Shown here: positions 8,945-17,902 of the stretch, one piece after another
Numbering within the stretch: position 1 is the stretch's first letter
Layout of the letters: every line of letters starts with the position of its first letter
Source of the DNA: a bacterium
GTDB lineage: Bacteria > Sysuimicrobiota > Sysuimicrobiia > Sysuimicrobiales > Segetimicrobiaceae
Assembly (NCBI GenBank): GCA_035691305.1
Contig: DASSJF010000026.1
Span: 1-64,000, forward strand
Reading direction: 5' to 3'
Length of the DNA: 64,000 nt
Notes under the pieces: generated by a model
Seen by the model: only the letters and a program-made list of their open reading frames with translations
What the model was told of the DNA's origin: nothing
Databases searched by the model: none
Position numbers and translations under genes: made by a program

Positions 8945-10603
8945 TCAGGCTACAGATGCGCCGTAGAACAGCACTTGCCAGTAGCCTTGCGCCCACTTGA
9001 GATTGCGGACGGCGCGCCGGAAGCCCACCGGCTGCGGACTCACGTGGACCGGAAACATGAGCCCGCGGTCCAGGACCACGCGTTGAATATCGGCGAGCGT
9101 CTTGGCTCGCTGCCTGGAGTCGATCTGGCCGTCGGCCACGCGCAGCAGCCGGTCCAGCTCGGGCGAGCCGAACCGCGACCAGTTGAACTTGAACTTGCCG
9201 GGCGCCGGGATGTTTCGGGAAAAGAGAGGGATGTCGAGGACGCTGGGGTCGACGGCCACCCACCGGATTTCGCCGATATTGTACTGGCCGTGCATGACCA
9301 TCTCGTCCTGCCGCGCCTTGGTCACCCGTTCCACGTTGAGCTTGATGCCGACATCTTTGACGGCCGCCTGAACGGCCACCTCGAGGTCGGGTTCGAGCAG
9401 CGTGATGAAGTGGATCTCGAGCGGCCGGCCGTTCTTCGTGCGCACGCCGCCCGGTCCCATCGTCCAGCCCGCCTCGTCCAGCAGCTGCCGCGCCTTGGCC
9501 GGGTCGTAGGCAAACATCTTTTCGACGCCCGGCCAGTAGCCCGGGGTCGTCGGCGTGATCGGCCCGTACGCCGGCTTGGCCACGCCGAAAAAGACCTGCT
9601 GCGCGACCTGCGGCCGGTTGATCGCATACATGTAGGCCTGCCGCACGCGCAGGTCGTTGGTCGGCTCCAGCTGTGTGTTGATGAGGTGCGCCAGCGGGAT
9701 GCCGGACACGTCGCCGATCATCATGTCGAACCCCTGGCTGCCCTGGAAACGCTTCACTTCGATCGGCGGGACCTGGTCACATACGTCGATCTCGCCCTTG
9801 TCGAGCGCGGCGACCCGGGTGGAGTTGTCGGGAATGATGCGGACGACCACGCGCCTGAGGGCACTCGGCCCCTGCCGCTTGAACGGACCCGGCGCCCAGT
9901 TATAGGCGTCGTTTCGCTCCATCACGACGCGTACGCGCGGCACCCATTCGACGAACTTGAACGGCCCCGTCCCCACCGGATTGCGCGCGAAACCGTCGTT
10001 GCCCAATTTTCGCACCGCGGCCGGCGACACGATACTGAGCAGCCACGGGTTGCTCAGATTTGTGAGCGCGGCCGCGAACGGCTCCGTCCAGTTCACCCGG
10101 ACCGTGTACGGGTCGAGCACGTCCGTGGACTTGTACGGCCCCAGAAAGTCAATCGCGCCCTGCGACCCCAGCTTCGGGTCCATGATCGTGTCAAAGGTAA
10201 ACTTGACGGCCTCGGCGTTGAACGGCGTCCCGTCGTGGAACTTGACATCGTGCCGCAGCGAGAACGTGATACTCTTGCCGTCTTTCGAGTACTCCCACCG
10301 CTGGGCCAGCCACGGATAGAACTTGCCGTCCGTATCGAGGAAGAGCAGGCTCTCGAACATCTGCATGATCGCCTGCGCCTCGTGGCGCGACTGAGTGACG
10401 CGGGGATCGAGGGTGGCATAGTCCTGGTCCTCACCCCATGTGACCGTCGCGTCGGAGCGTCCTTGCGCGGACGCCTCCCGGCTCCACCCGGCCAGCGCGG
10501 CGCCCCCGAGCGCGGCCCCCGCCGCTCCGCCCAACAGCGTGCGTCGCGAGAACGTCCCGAGTCTCGTGTCCTTCACATCGGCACCCCCATCCGTCCGTCT
10601 CAT
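8945..10603 (-). CDS. ABC transporter substrate-binding protein, family 5 (DppA/OppA type), Tat-exported
   Basis: Periplasmic or surface solute-binding protein of 552 aa. The N-terminus carries a twin-arginine signal (FSRRTLLGG, about residues 18-26) followed by an alanine-rich hydrophobic stretch ending near EASAQG. The mature part has the family-5 hallmarks: YATLDP near the start, DVKFHDGTPFNAEAVKF, GTGPFKFVEW, LRVRQAYMYAINR and DPAKARQLLDEAGW. The ATG overlaps the upstream stop as ATGA, which decides the start. It feeds the DppB/DppC pair directly downstream. Family members bind di/oligopeptides, opines, nickel-chelates or sugar-acids, so the ligand is not predictable by eye. Confidence 0.93.
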   Translation of the reverse strand: MRRTDGGADVKDTRLGTFSRRTLLGGAAGAALGGAALAGWSREASAQGRSDATVTWGEDQDYATLDPRVTQSRHEAQAIMQMFESLLFLDTDGKFYPWLAQRWEYSKDGKSITFSLRHDVKFHDGTPFNAEAVKFTFDTIMDPKLGSQGAIDFLGPYKSTDVLDPYTVRVNWTEPFAAALTNLSNPWLLSIVSPAAVRKLGNDGFARNPVGTGPFKFVEWVPRVRVVMERNDAYNWAPGPFKRQGPSALRRVVVRIIPDNSTRVAALDKGEIDVCDQVPPIEVKRFQGSQGFDMMIGDVSGIPLAHLINTQLEPTNDLRVRQAYMYAINRPQVAQQVFFGVAKPAYGPITPTTPGYWPGVEKMFAYDPAKARQLLDEAGWTMGPGGVRTKNGRPLEIHFITLLEPDLEVAVQAAVKDVGIKLNVERVTKARQDEMVMHGQYNIGEIRWVAVDPSVLDIPLFSRNIPAPGKFKFNWSRFGSPELDRLLRVADGQIDSRQRAKTLADIQRVVLDRGLMFPVHVSPQPVGFRRAVRNLKWAQGYWQVLFYGASVA

Positions 10604-12027
10604 TTCCTCGACTCCAGTAGACCCAGTTCCGCGAGAGCCTTCGCGGCTCCGTCCAAAGTGGAGAGGTCCATCCCGGCGTAGTTGGGAGAAAACACCACGC
10701 CCTTGCCTCCCGCGCGGTACGTCGCCAGGACACTGCGGCGCACGATGTCGGGCGTACACCGGGCTTGATCCTCACGCGTGCGCGGCGCGTCGACACCGAT
10801 GCCCATATAGACGTCCACCTTCCCCTTGACGGCGCGCACCGTCGCCAGGCATTGCCCGTACACGTACGTGTCGGGGTCAAAGCCGGTCTGCACGACCTCG
10901 TCCCACGGCGCCTCATCGATGCCGAGAAACCGGTACATGATCGGTGTCATTTGCTGCGGCGTGACGTCCCGTAGAATGGAGCGGTGCCAGTCCGTCATCT
11001 CCTTCACGTACACGCCGCCGGCCTGGTGCTGGTAGGTGATCGGCTTGACCCAGTCGCTCCACCCGGTCATTTCCTCCCACGGCCACTGGGCCTTGCGCAG
11101 GGGGTTCAGGTGGTTGCGGTTCCACACGTTGAGGCCGAATTTCAACGAGCCCCTGCACCACTTCACGACGCCGTACAGTTCCCGGTCCATGTCCTTGTTC
11201 CGTTCGACCCAGAACCGCTCCCAGACCAACAGTTCCGGATGGTAGTACAGGACGCGCAGGAACTCCACGAAGGCGCCGTCGGACAGTTCGCCGCCTGACC
11301 GCGCGGTCTGAAAGACGTCGTAGGCCGTGCGGTAGGCGAGCCGCGCCGCCTCGGCGTCGACCCCCCGGGCCGCCGCCAGACGGCGGCAATGCTCGCAGAA
11401 GCAGTGCGGCGCGGCGCCGCCGATCAACGCGTCGAGCGGGCTGCGACGCTCGTTGCACCACATCACGCCGTCGATATCGTAGCTGCGGCAATAGTCTTCG
11501 ACAATTGAGTGCCACCAAGTGCGGTAATCCGGATGGTTGATGCACGGGGCCGCGCCGACGCGATTGAACGCGTCGACCTCGAGCGTCTGGGGGAGGTTCG
11601 GCACGGCGACGACGTTCGCCGCGCCGTGGCCTTCGTAGTTGAACAGCGGTTCCATGACCTCCGGGTACACCCGCATGCCCCGCCGCCGGGCTTCCGGAAT
11701 GACCGTCTCCAGCACGTCGACGCCGTTCAGCGCCTCATCCTGCGCGCGGAAGCCCGTGATGAACGTGTTGCGATAATACTGCGGATGGTCGGCGATGTAG
11801 GATCCGCCGCGAAGGGGCTGCGCGTCGCGGGCGCCGTGGTCGGGCCAGCCGTCCAGCTTCCACGAGATCCGGCGCCCGACTTTCAACCCGAGCCACGAGA
11901 TCGTGCCGATCAGCAGGACGTTGATGCCGAACCGTTCTTTCAACGTGTCGAGCAGCGGCCCGACGCCTTCGTCGACGAAGCTGACGGGGCTGATCTGGAT
12001 GCCGACGAATTTCTCGGACGCGGTCAT
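10600..12027 (-). CDS. TIM-barrel-like protein of unknown function, resembling hypothetical glycoside hydrolases
   Basis: A 475-aa cytoplasmic protein (no signal peptide) that I do not firmly recognise. Alternating beta-strand/helix segments such as INVLLIGTISW, RGMRVYPEVME and DGVMWCNER (186-194) look like a TIM barrel. The cysteine cluster CFCEHC (209-214) recalls the hypothetical glycosyl-hydrolase family GHL6. Candidate catalytic acids are E123 in YPEVMEP and E193 in CNER. It is encoded between an amidohydrolase and the ABC binding protein in the long operon, with a 7-bp and a 4-bp (ATGA) junction, so it probably processes the imported compound in the cytoplasm. A metal-binding role for the Cys cluster is possible. 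Confidence 0.6.
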   Translation of the reverse strand: MTASEKFVGIQISPVSFVDEGVGPLLDTLKERFGINVLLIGTISWLGLKVGRRISWKLDGWPDHGARDAQPLRGGSYIADHPQYYRNTFITGFRAQDEALNGVDVLETVIPEARRRGMRVYPEVMEPLFNYEGHGAANVVAVPNLPQTLEVDAFNRVGAAPCINHPDYRTWWHSIVEDYCRSYDIDGVMWCNERRSPLDALIGGAAPHCFCEHCRRLAAARGVDAEAARLAYRTAYDVFQTARSGGELSDGAFVEFLRVLYYHPELLVWERFWVERNKDMDRELYGVVKWCRGSLKFGLNVWNRNHLNPLRKAQWPWEEMTGWSDWVKPITYQHQAGGVYVKEMTDWHRSILRDVTPQQMTPIMYRFLGIDEAPWDEVVQTGFDPDTYVYGQCLATVRAVKGKVDVYMGIGVDAPRTREDQARCTPDIVRRSVLATYRAGGKGVVFSPNYAGMDLSTLDGAAKALAELGLLESRK

Positions 12028-12034
12028 GGGCCGC

Positions 12035-13255
12035 TCACCAATCGTACCAATCCCGGAGCTCTCCGTTGTCGACCAGATGGGCGCCGTCTACGAACACGTG
12101 GCGCACCGCGCCGAGGACGCGGACGTCGGTCAACGGATCGCCGTTCACCGTCACGAGGTCCGCGAGCTTCCCTTCCTCCACGGTGCCGAGCCGGTCGGCG
12201 TCACCGCGCAGCTCGGCGCTGTTGACGGTCAGCATCTGGATCACGTCGAGCGGTGAGTCAACGGCCTCGTACCGGAGCAGCGCCTCCATCTCGCCCATGA
12301 TCTCGTCGTGCGGGACGCACGGGCTCCCCGCATCCGTGCCGAAGGCGAATTTGACGCCCGCTTCGCGCATGCGCCGCAGAAACGCGCCCGGCGGAGCCTG
12401 CTCGGCCTGCTTTTTGCGCGCCGCGGCGACCTCCGCGGGCATCCCCCTCGCCGGGCCGCGCTCGGTCTGCAGGACCCGGGGTGAAAACGTCGGCACCACA
12501 AACATCCGGCGCTCCACAATCCGCGCGAGCACGTCGTCGTCCACCGGACCGCCGTGTTCGATTGAATCGAACCCGGCCGCGACGACGTTCGCGATGGCCT
12601 CGCGAATCGAGGCGTGGGCCGTAATGCGGCGTCCGAGCCGGTGCGCTTCGTCCGCCGCCGCGCGCAGTTCGTCGACCGAGTACTGCGGCGTCCGTTCGTT
12701 GGCGATGACCTTGATGTGGTCGGCGCCGAGCTTCACCTGTTCGCGAACGGCCGCCCGGATGCCGTCGATGCCGTCGGCTTCGCGGCCGCACCACCAGGTG
12801 TGACCGCCCGTGCACATGATGGCCTTGCCGGCGATGAAGAGCCGCGGCCCTTTGAGCAGCCCGCGCCGCAGCGCTTCTTTGGCGTCGACGGCGCTCACAC
12901 GCATACCGACGTCGCGGAGCGCCGTCAGCCCCACGCGGAGCGACTTGCGCAGATTTGCGGCGGCCTTGATTCCGTTGATGCCGTCGGAGTCGTTCAGCGA
13001 CTCGTCCCGCAGGATCCCCGTCGGGCCGCCGTCCCACCCCCTGCCGCTCCATCCCACGTGCACGTGGTTATTGGAGAATCCGGGCAGGATCGTCTGGCCC
13101 TCGACGTTGAGCGCCGCGGCCCCCGGGGACGCGCCCAATTCGCCGGCCGCCGCGATGCGCGCGATCCGGTTGCCGTCCACCAGCACGTCGGCGGGAACCC
13201 GCGCCCCCCGCCGGACGTCCAGCACATGTCCTCCCCTCAACACCACTCGCGCCAC
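12035..13255 (-). CDS. Amidohydrolase family protein (imidazolonepropionase/prolidase-like)
   Basis: Metal-dependent amidohydrolase of 406 aa. The complete ligand set is visible: H64 and H66 (NNHVHV), carboxylated-lysine candidate K182 (ADHIKVIA), H214 (ITAHAS), H234 (SIEHGG) and D308 (FGTDAGSP). This is the arrangement of the Xaa-Pro/Xaa-Arg dipeptidase-like subgroup of the superfamily, although other amide or lactam substrates are possible. The GTG start has an AGGGAGG ribosome-binding site about 8 nt upstream; the longer frame would run into the preceding Gfo/Idh gene. Second gene of the 13-gene operon. Confidence 0.88.
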   Translation of the reverse strand: MARVVLRGGHVLDVRRGARVPADVLVDGNRIARIAAAGELGASPGAAALNVEGQTILPGFSNNHVHVGWSGRGWDGGPTGILRDESLNDSDGINGIKAAANLRKSLRVGLTALRDVGMRVSAVDAKEALRRGLLKGPRLFIAGKAIMCTGGHTWWCGREADGIDGIRAAVREQVKLGADHIKVIANERTPQYSVDELRAAADEAHRLGRRITAHASIREAIANVVAAGFDSIEHGGPVDDDVLARIVERRMFVVPTFSPRVLQTERGPARGMPAEVAAARKKQAEQAPPGAFLRRMREAGVKFAFGTDAGSPCVPHDEIMGEMEALLRYEAVDSPLDVIQMLTVNSAELRGDADRLGTVEEGKLADLVTVNGDPLTDVRVLGAVRHVFVDGAHLVDNGELRDWYDW

Positions 13256-13269
13256 GCCGCTTCCTCCCT

Positions 13270-14331
13270 TCACGTGATGGGGCGCGCCGCCGGCACATCG
13301 TGGCGCGCGTAGAACTCTTCCATAACGACGGCCCGGCCGGTCCGGTGTGACTCTTCGCACGCCGCGATCGCGCCGAGGGTCCGGAGGTGATCCGCGCCCG
13401 ACGGATGAGGCCGGGCGACGCCCTCTTGCAGCTGCGCCGCCACGTGCGCGAGGAGCAGCCGCGCGTCGTCGACGAGCGGCTGCTGATACGGCAGCTCGAT
13501 CGGCGCCGTCCGTTCCGCGTCCCGGCCGCGGGCGATGTGCAGATCCGCGAACATCTCGCGCTGGACCAGCGCGCCGTTCCCGCAGTCCGTCCGCCACTCG
13601 AATGTGGTCATCTTTGTCTGCGCCGACCACGTGCCGATGTACGTGACGAAGATCCCGCCTGCGAACTCAAACACCGCGGACACCGTGGCGTCGTGCCGGT
13701 ACATGCTCCACGTGGGATTGTGGCACCGGCATGAGACCCGTTCGAGTTCGGCGTCGTAGACGAAGCGCATCGTGTCGAGGTGATGAATGGTCTGTTCGTA
13801 CAGCATAGGGTGAAGCATCGTCAGCGGATAGCGGTTCAAACCCGGCCGGTAGCCGTCACGATTCCGCCAGTAGACGTAGCGGGCGAACTCGGGGGCGCCG
13901 ATCTCCCCTCCGCGGAAAATCTCCCGCGCTCTGGCGACGCAGTGCTGGTAACGGAAATTCACCGCGACCGTCAGCGTCCGGCCGGCACCCTCGGCGGCCT
14001 CGACGATGCGGATCGCCTCGGCGATGTCAACGGCGAGCGGCTTTTCCGAGAGGAGATGGGCGCCGTGGTCGAAAATGGTACACGCGTCTTCGAATCGGTC
14101 CATCGGCGGCGTCGCGAGCACCACGAGGTCGGGGCGCAGGGCCCCGAGCGCGGCGGCGAGCGACGTAAACCAGCCGCCGGCCGCCGGCCCGGTCTCTTGC
14201 ATGCGAGCAAGCCGCTCGTCCGACCGGTCGACGTAGCCTACGACGTTGACGCGGGGCTCTTCGTCGAGGAGGCGCGCCCAGACGCGCCCGCGGGCCCCGA
14301 GGCCGACCAAAAGCGTGCGCAACGGGTCCAT
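13270..14331 (-). CDS. Gfo/Idh/MocA family oxidoreductase
   Basis: First gene of the long minus-strand operon, 353 aa. The Rossmann motif LLVGLGARGR (7-16) and EKP (96-98) identify the family; the C-terminal domain contains the H-rich stretch YEQTIHHLDTMRF in place of the usual H..D helix. It is more divergent than the paralogs at 4 and 17899. The chosen ATG has only a weak ribosome-binding site; longer in-frame starts would reach into the shared regulatory element at 14351. The promoter must lie in the 114-bp gap to the divergent binding-protein gene, so expression is probably controlled by whatever binds that element. Confidence 0.85.
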   Translation of the reverse strand: MDPLRTLLVGLGARGRVWARLLDEEPRVNVVGYVDRSDERLARMQETGPAAGGWFTSLAAALGALRPDLVVLATPPMDRFEDACTIFDHGAHLLSEKPLAVDIAEAIRIVEAAEGAGRTLTVAVNFRYQHCVARAREIFRGGEIGAPEFARYVYWRNRDGYRPGLNRYPLTMLHPMLYEQTIHHLDTMRFVYDAELERVSCRCHNPTWSMYRHDATVSAVFEFAGGIFVTYIGTWSAQTKMTTFEWRTDCGNGALVQREMFADLHIARGRDAERTAPIELPYQQPLVDDARLLLAHVAAQLQEGVARPHPSGADHLRTLGAIAACEESHRTGRAVVMEEFYARHDVPAARPIT

Positions 14332-14350
14332 ATCGGGGCGTTCTGCCGTA

Positions 14351-14372
14351 CCCGCAGGAAATCCTGCCAAAT
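14351..14372. promoter_or_regulatory. Inverted-repeat operator, copy 1 (RpiR-operator candidate)
   Basis: Contains a perfect inverted repeat GCAGGA-AA-TCCTGC (14354-14367), flanked by CCC and CAAAT. The whole 22-bp stretch is identical to 22902-22923, and a weaker match (GGCCA, then TTTATG, then GGTGCG) follows both copies. It sits between two divergent genes, 19 bp above the Gfo/Idh start on the minus strand and 74 bp above the binding-protein start on the plus strand. A regulator binding here could control the 13-gene operon and the divergent transporter operon at once. The RpiR protein at 24222 is the only regulator nearby and the natural candidate. Confidence 0.65.
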
Positions 14373-14445
14373 CATCCGAAGGTGGCCATTTATGGTGCGG
14401 CGCCGACCGTCCGACGATGCGCCGCCATCCCGAGAGGAGCGACAC

Positions 14446-16053
14446 ATGGGCCTGCATGGCATGACCCGCCGAAGCCTACTCCTTGCCACGTGCTCGGCGC
14501 TCGCCGGTGCGTCGGCCGCCGGACGCTCTTGGGCGGCCGCGGCGCCCGGCGGCGCGCTGACGATCGCGATGCCCGCCGATGCCGAGCCGGCGTCGCTCGA
14601 CGGACAAGTCGATCCCTATGTCAGTGCGTGGTTGCTCAACTCCTTTGTCACCGACCCGCTGGTCATGCTGACGTCATCCGGCCGGTACATCCCGATGCTG
14701 GCCACGGGGTGGACGACCGCCGCCGATGGCCGCGTCTGGACACTCTCGCTGCGCCAAGGTCTCGTCTTTCAGGACGGCACGCCGTTCGACGCCGAGGCCG
14801 TGAAGTTCAACATCGACCGCGTCATGAACCCGGAGACGCACTCGGCGCTGATGGCGAGCTATCTCGGCGTGAAAAATTACCTCAAGACCGAGGTGGTCGA
14901 CCGCCTGACGGTTCGTGTCATTTATGGTTCCCCGGTTCCCGCGCTGCTGTACGGACTCAGCATCTTTCCGCTGTGGTCACCCACCGCGGTCAGGCAGTTT
15001 GGGAGCGGCTTCCAGCAGCACCTCGTTGGTGAAGGCGCCTTTCGGCTGGCCGGCTGGGCGCGCGGCGACAACGTCCGCTTCGTGAGGAACCCCGCCTATC
15101 ACGGGGCCCGCCCGTGGCAGGAGCACGAGGGGGCGCCGTTTCTCGAAAGCATTACGGTACGATTTGTCGGCGATCAAGGCGTGCTCGGACAGATCCTCAA
15201 GACGGGCGAGGCCAATCTCGTCGCGGGTCTGCCGGCGCAGGCGGTCGGCACATATGCCAACCAGCCCGGCTACGAGGTCGTGGCGGGGTACCAGTCCGGC
15301 AACGGCATGATGTTCTCGATGAATACGGCGCGCCCTGCGCTGAACGACGTGAGGGTGAGGCGCGCCCTGCGCTACGCCTACGATCAAGACCGGATGAACC
15401 AGACGCTGTACGGCGGCAGCTACGTGACCGTCAGGGGCCCGCTGACGAAGTACACGCTGTACTATTGGAAGGGCGCCGAGAACGCGTACCGGCTCGATCC
15501 GGGCCGCGCCCGCTCGCTCCTCGATGAAGCCGGCTGGAAAGACAATCCGCGCACCGGCGTTCGGGAAAAAGACGGCCGGCCCTTGACGCTGACGATCGTG
15601 ATGCTGCACCACAAGGAGATCGGCGAATACCTTGCGGCCCAGCTGCGCGCCGTTGGCGTGGACCTGCGGGTCGAAGTCGTTCCCGGCCCGGTACAGCTGC
15701 AGCGCGCGTTCAGCGGCGACTTTGACATCATCTACGAACGGCTGCGGAGCTATGAGCCCGACATCCTCGCCGACGAATTCTACTCCAAGAACTACCGTCC
15801 GGGAGGGTGGGCGTGGACGCGCTATCAGAACGCCGCGCTCGACAAGGTCCTGCTCGAGACACAGTCCACCACGGATCCGGCGCGGAGGCGGGCGCTCTTC
15901 ACCGAAGCGCAGAAGACGGTGACGGAGCAGGCCCTCTACCTCCCGACACTCGACGATCCACAGTATTACGCGATGACGCGGAAGGTCCGCGGCTTTCGGC
16001 TCGGCGCGATCGGCTCATGGTACTTCGTCAACGACGTGTCGATCAGCACGTAG
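14446..16053 (+). CDS. ABC transporter substrate-binding protein, family 5 (SBP1)
   Basis: Exported solute-binding protein of 535 aa with a Tat-like signal (MTRRSLLLAT, then an alanine-rich stretch to about residue 36). Family-5 features are all present: PASLDGQVDP, GLVFQDGTPFDAEAVKFNIDR, VRRALRYAYD and DPGRARSLLDEAGW. GAGGAG lies 7 nt before the ATG, which fixes the start; the open frame extending upstream is not used. It is a close paralog of the protein at 21229: both open the mature chain with P(A)D.EPA.LD.QVDPY and end in W(Y/F)FVNDV. It starts a plus-strand operon with DppB, DppC and Gfo/Idh genes. Confidence 0.93.
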   Translation: MGLHGMTRRSLLLATCSALAGASAAGRSWAAAAPGGALTIAMPADAEPASLDGQVDPYVSAWLLNSFVTDPLVMLTSSGRYIPMLATGWTTAADGRVWTLSLRQGLVFQDGTPFDAEAVKFNIDRVMNPETHSALMASYLGVKNYLKTEVVDRLTVRVIYGSPVPALLYGLSIFPLWSPTAVRQFGSGFQQHLVGEGAFRLAGWARGDNVRFVRNPAYHGARPWQEHEGAPFLESITVRFVGDQGVLGQILKTGEANLVAGLPAQAVGTYANQPGYEVVAGYQSGNGMMFSMNTARPALNDVRVRRALRYAYDQDRMNQTLYGGSYVTVRGPLTKYTLYYWKGAENAYRLDPGRARSLLDEAGWKDNPRTGVREKDGRPLTLTIVMLHHKEIGEYLAAQLRAVGVDLRVEVVPGPVQLQRAFSGDFDIIYERLRSYEPDILADEFYSKNYRPGGWAWTRYQNAALDKVLLETQSTTDPARRRALFTEAQKTVTEQALYLPTLDDPQYYAMTRKVRGFRLGAIGSWYFVNDVSIST

Positions 16054-16080
16054 CCCGCCGGCGCGCCGGGACGGTCTGAG

Positions 16081-17013
16081 ATGGCGGGGTACATCGGACA
16101 ACGGGTGGCCGTCCTGATCCCGGTCGTCGGGCTGGTCTTCACCGTCGTATTCGCCATCATGCACGCGCTGCCCGGAGACCCGGTGCAGCTGATGCTTGCC
16201 GGCGCCGAGGCCGGCGTCACCACGCCGGAGCGCATCGCGCAGCTGCGGACCAGCATGGGCCTCGACCAACCGCTGTATGTGCAGTACGGCCGTTTCATCG
16301 CCCACGCGCTGCGCGGCGACCTGGGCGAATCGATACGGTTTCAGTCGCCGGTGAATGAATTGATCACCGGGGCCTCGCTGCAGACCTTCCAGCTGAGCCT
16401 CGCCGGAATGGCGGCGGCGCTCCTGATCGGCATCCCGCTCGGCATCCTCGCCGGCATCCACGAAAACACGTGGTTGGACAACGCGGCGATGTTCGTCTCG
16501 CTGCTCGGCGTCTCCATGCCGCTGTTCTGGCTGGCGCTGCTGTTGATTCTTCTGGTGGCCATCCATCTGCAGTGGCTCCCGGCGATCAGCGGCCAACAGC
16601 TTCGGGGGCTCGTCCTTCCCGCCTTCACGCTCGGGTTCGTCGCCGCCGGTCTCATCAGCCGGCTGATGCGCGCCAGCCTGATCGAGGCGCTCCGGCACGA
16701 TTACGTCCGCACCGCGCTGGCGAAAGGGCTTCGCCGCCGGGTGGTCACCTCGAAACACGCGCTCCGCAACGCGCTGATTCCGGTGATCACCGTCGCCGGG
16801 CTTCAGTTCGGCGGCATGCTGAGCGGCGCGGTGATCACCGAAACCATATTCAGCCGGCCGGGCCTCGGCTCGCTCATCGTCAAGGCGATCCTGTGGCACG
16901 ATTACCCGCTCATCCAAGGCGCGGTGTTGCTCACCTCGGTGGCGTACGTCTTGGTCAATCTGGGCATCGACCTGTTGTACGCGTTGATCGATCCTCGGAT
17001 CCGCTATGCCTGA
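16081..17013 (+). CDS. Peptide/opine-type ABC transporter permease, DppB family
   Basis: Inner-membrane permease of 310 aa: N-terminal helix, PGDPVQLML at 31-39, about six transmembrane helices, EAA loop (HDYVRTALAKGLRRRVV) and the end LIDPRIRYA. It follows SBP1 by 27 bp and overlaps the DppC-type gene by 8 bp. It is the only permease pair in the 14-26 kb region and so probably serves both SBP1 and the paralog SBP2, which has no permeases of its own. Confidence 0.93.
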   Translation: MAGYIGQRVAVLIPVVGLVFTVVFAIMHALPGDPVQLMLAGAEAGVTTPERIAQLRTSMGLDQPLYVQYGRFIAHALRGDLGESIRFQSPVNELITGASLQTFQLSLAGMAAALLIGIPLGILAGIHENTWLDNAAMFVSLLGVSMPLFWLALLLILLVAIHLQWLPAISGQQLRGLVLPAFTLGFVAAGLISRLMRASLIEALRHDYVRTALAKGLRRRVVTSKHALRNALIPVITVAGLQFGGMLSGAVITETIFSRPGLGSLIVKAILWHDYPLIQGAVLLTSVAYVLVNLGIDLLYALIDPRIRYA

Positions 17014-17902
17014 GGTCGCCGCAAGCCGCCTGCCGAAGACCGTACAGCCGTCGCGACGGGCGGGCCGCGGGTCTTCGATCACATGGAAGATCTTTGTGCG
17101 GAACAAAGGAGCGCTCGCGGGCGCCGTCATTCTGGCCGGATGGATCGCCGTCGCGGTCCTGGCGCCCCACGTCGTCCCGTTCGACCCGCTCGGACTCGTC
17201 GCACCGAGCCGGCAGCCGCCCTCGCTCGCTCATCCAATGGGAACGGATCTGCTCGGCCGCGATATCTTCAGCCGCCTGATCTTCGGCGCGCGGCTCTCGC
17301 TTGCCATCGGGCTGATCAGCGTCGTCATCGGCATGACCGCCGGGTCGCTCATGGGCCTCGTGGCCGGCTACTATGGCCGCCGGCTCGACGCGACGCTGAT
17401 GCGCATTGTGGATGCGATGCTGGCGTTTCCGGGCCTGCTGCTCGCCCTCGTCGTGATCGCCTCCCTCGGGCCGGGACTGGTCAACGTCATGCTGGCGGTC
17501 GGCATTTCGTCCGTGCCGCTCTACGCACGGCTCGTCCGGGGGTCCTGCCTCACGGTGCGTGAGGTCGAATATGTGCAGGCGGCGCGGGCGCTCGGCGGTC
17601 GGGACCGCCGCATCATGTTCCGGCACATCCTACCCAACGTGCTCGGTCCGCTCGTCGTCCTGTCTACCCTGCAGGTCGGGAGTGCGATCCTCGTCGGGTC
17701 GGCCCTCAGCTACCTCGGCATGGGCGCGCAGCCCCCCACGCCTGAATGGGGGCTCATGACCTCCGACGGGCAACCGTACCTGGCCTCGGCATGGTGGATC
17801 TCCACGTTCCCGGGATTTGCGATCTTTTCCGCGGCGATGGCCGTGAACTTGCTGGGGGACGGCCTCCGCGCGGCGCTCGATCCCCGGTCGACCTACCGAT
17901 GA
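17006..17902 (+). CDS. Peptide/opine-type ABC transporter permease, DppC family
   Basis: Inner-membrane permease of 298 aa with a basic N-terminus, one anchor helix, HPMGTDLLGRDIFSR, a five-helix core with the EAA loop (VEYVQAARALGGRDRRI) and the end LLGDGLRAALDPR. The ATG lies inside the DppB stop region (8-bp overlap). The stop overlaps the next ATG as ATGA, showing translational coupling to the Gfo/Idh gene. Partner of the DppB-type protein; no ATPase is encoded nearby. Confidence 0.93.
   Translation: MPEVAASRLPKTVQPSRRAGRGSSITWKIFVRNKGALAGAVILAGWIAVAVLAPHVVPFDPLGLVAPSRQPPSLAHPMGTDLLGRDIFSRLIFGARLSLAIGLISVVIGMTAGSLMGLVAGYYGRRLDATLMRIVDAMLAFPGLLLALVVIASLGPGLVNVMLAVGISSVPLYARLVRGSCLTVREVEYVQAARALGGRDRRIMFRHILPNVLGPLVVLSTLQVGSAILVGSALSYLGMGAQPPTPEWGLMTSDGQPYLASAWWISTFPGFAIFSAAMAVNLLGDGLRAALDPRSTYR

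Noticed and set aside
4356-10681. Long plus-strand open frames of roughly 590-650 codons opposite the first operon
   Set aside because: They are antisense to genes with complete motif sets, have Arg/His/Gly/Pro-rich composition with no recognisable domain, and are expected in such GC-rich DNA.
12035-13630. A longer 531-codon version of the amidohydrolase
   Set aside because: The extra N-terminal part overlaps the Gfo/Idh gene in another frame and is low-complexity; the GTG at 13255 has a strong ribosome-binding site.
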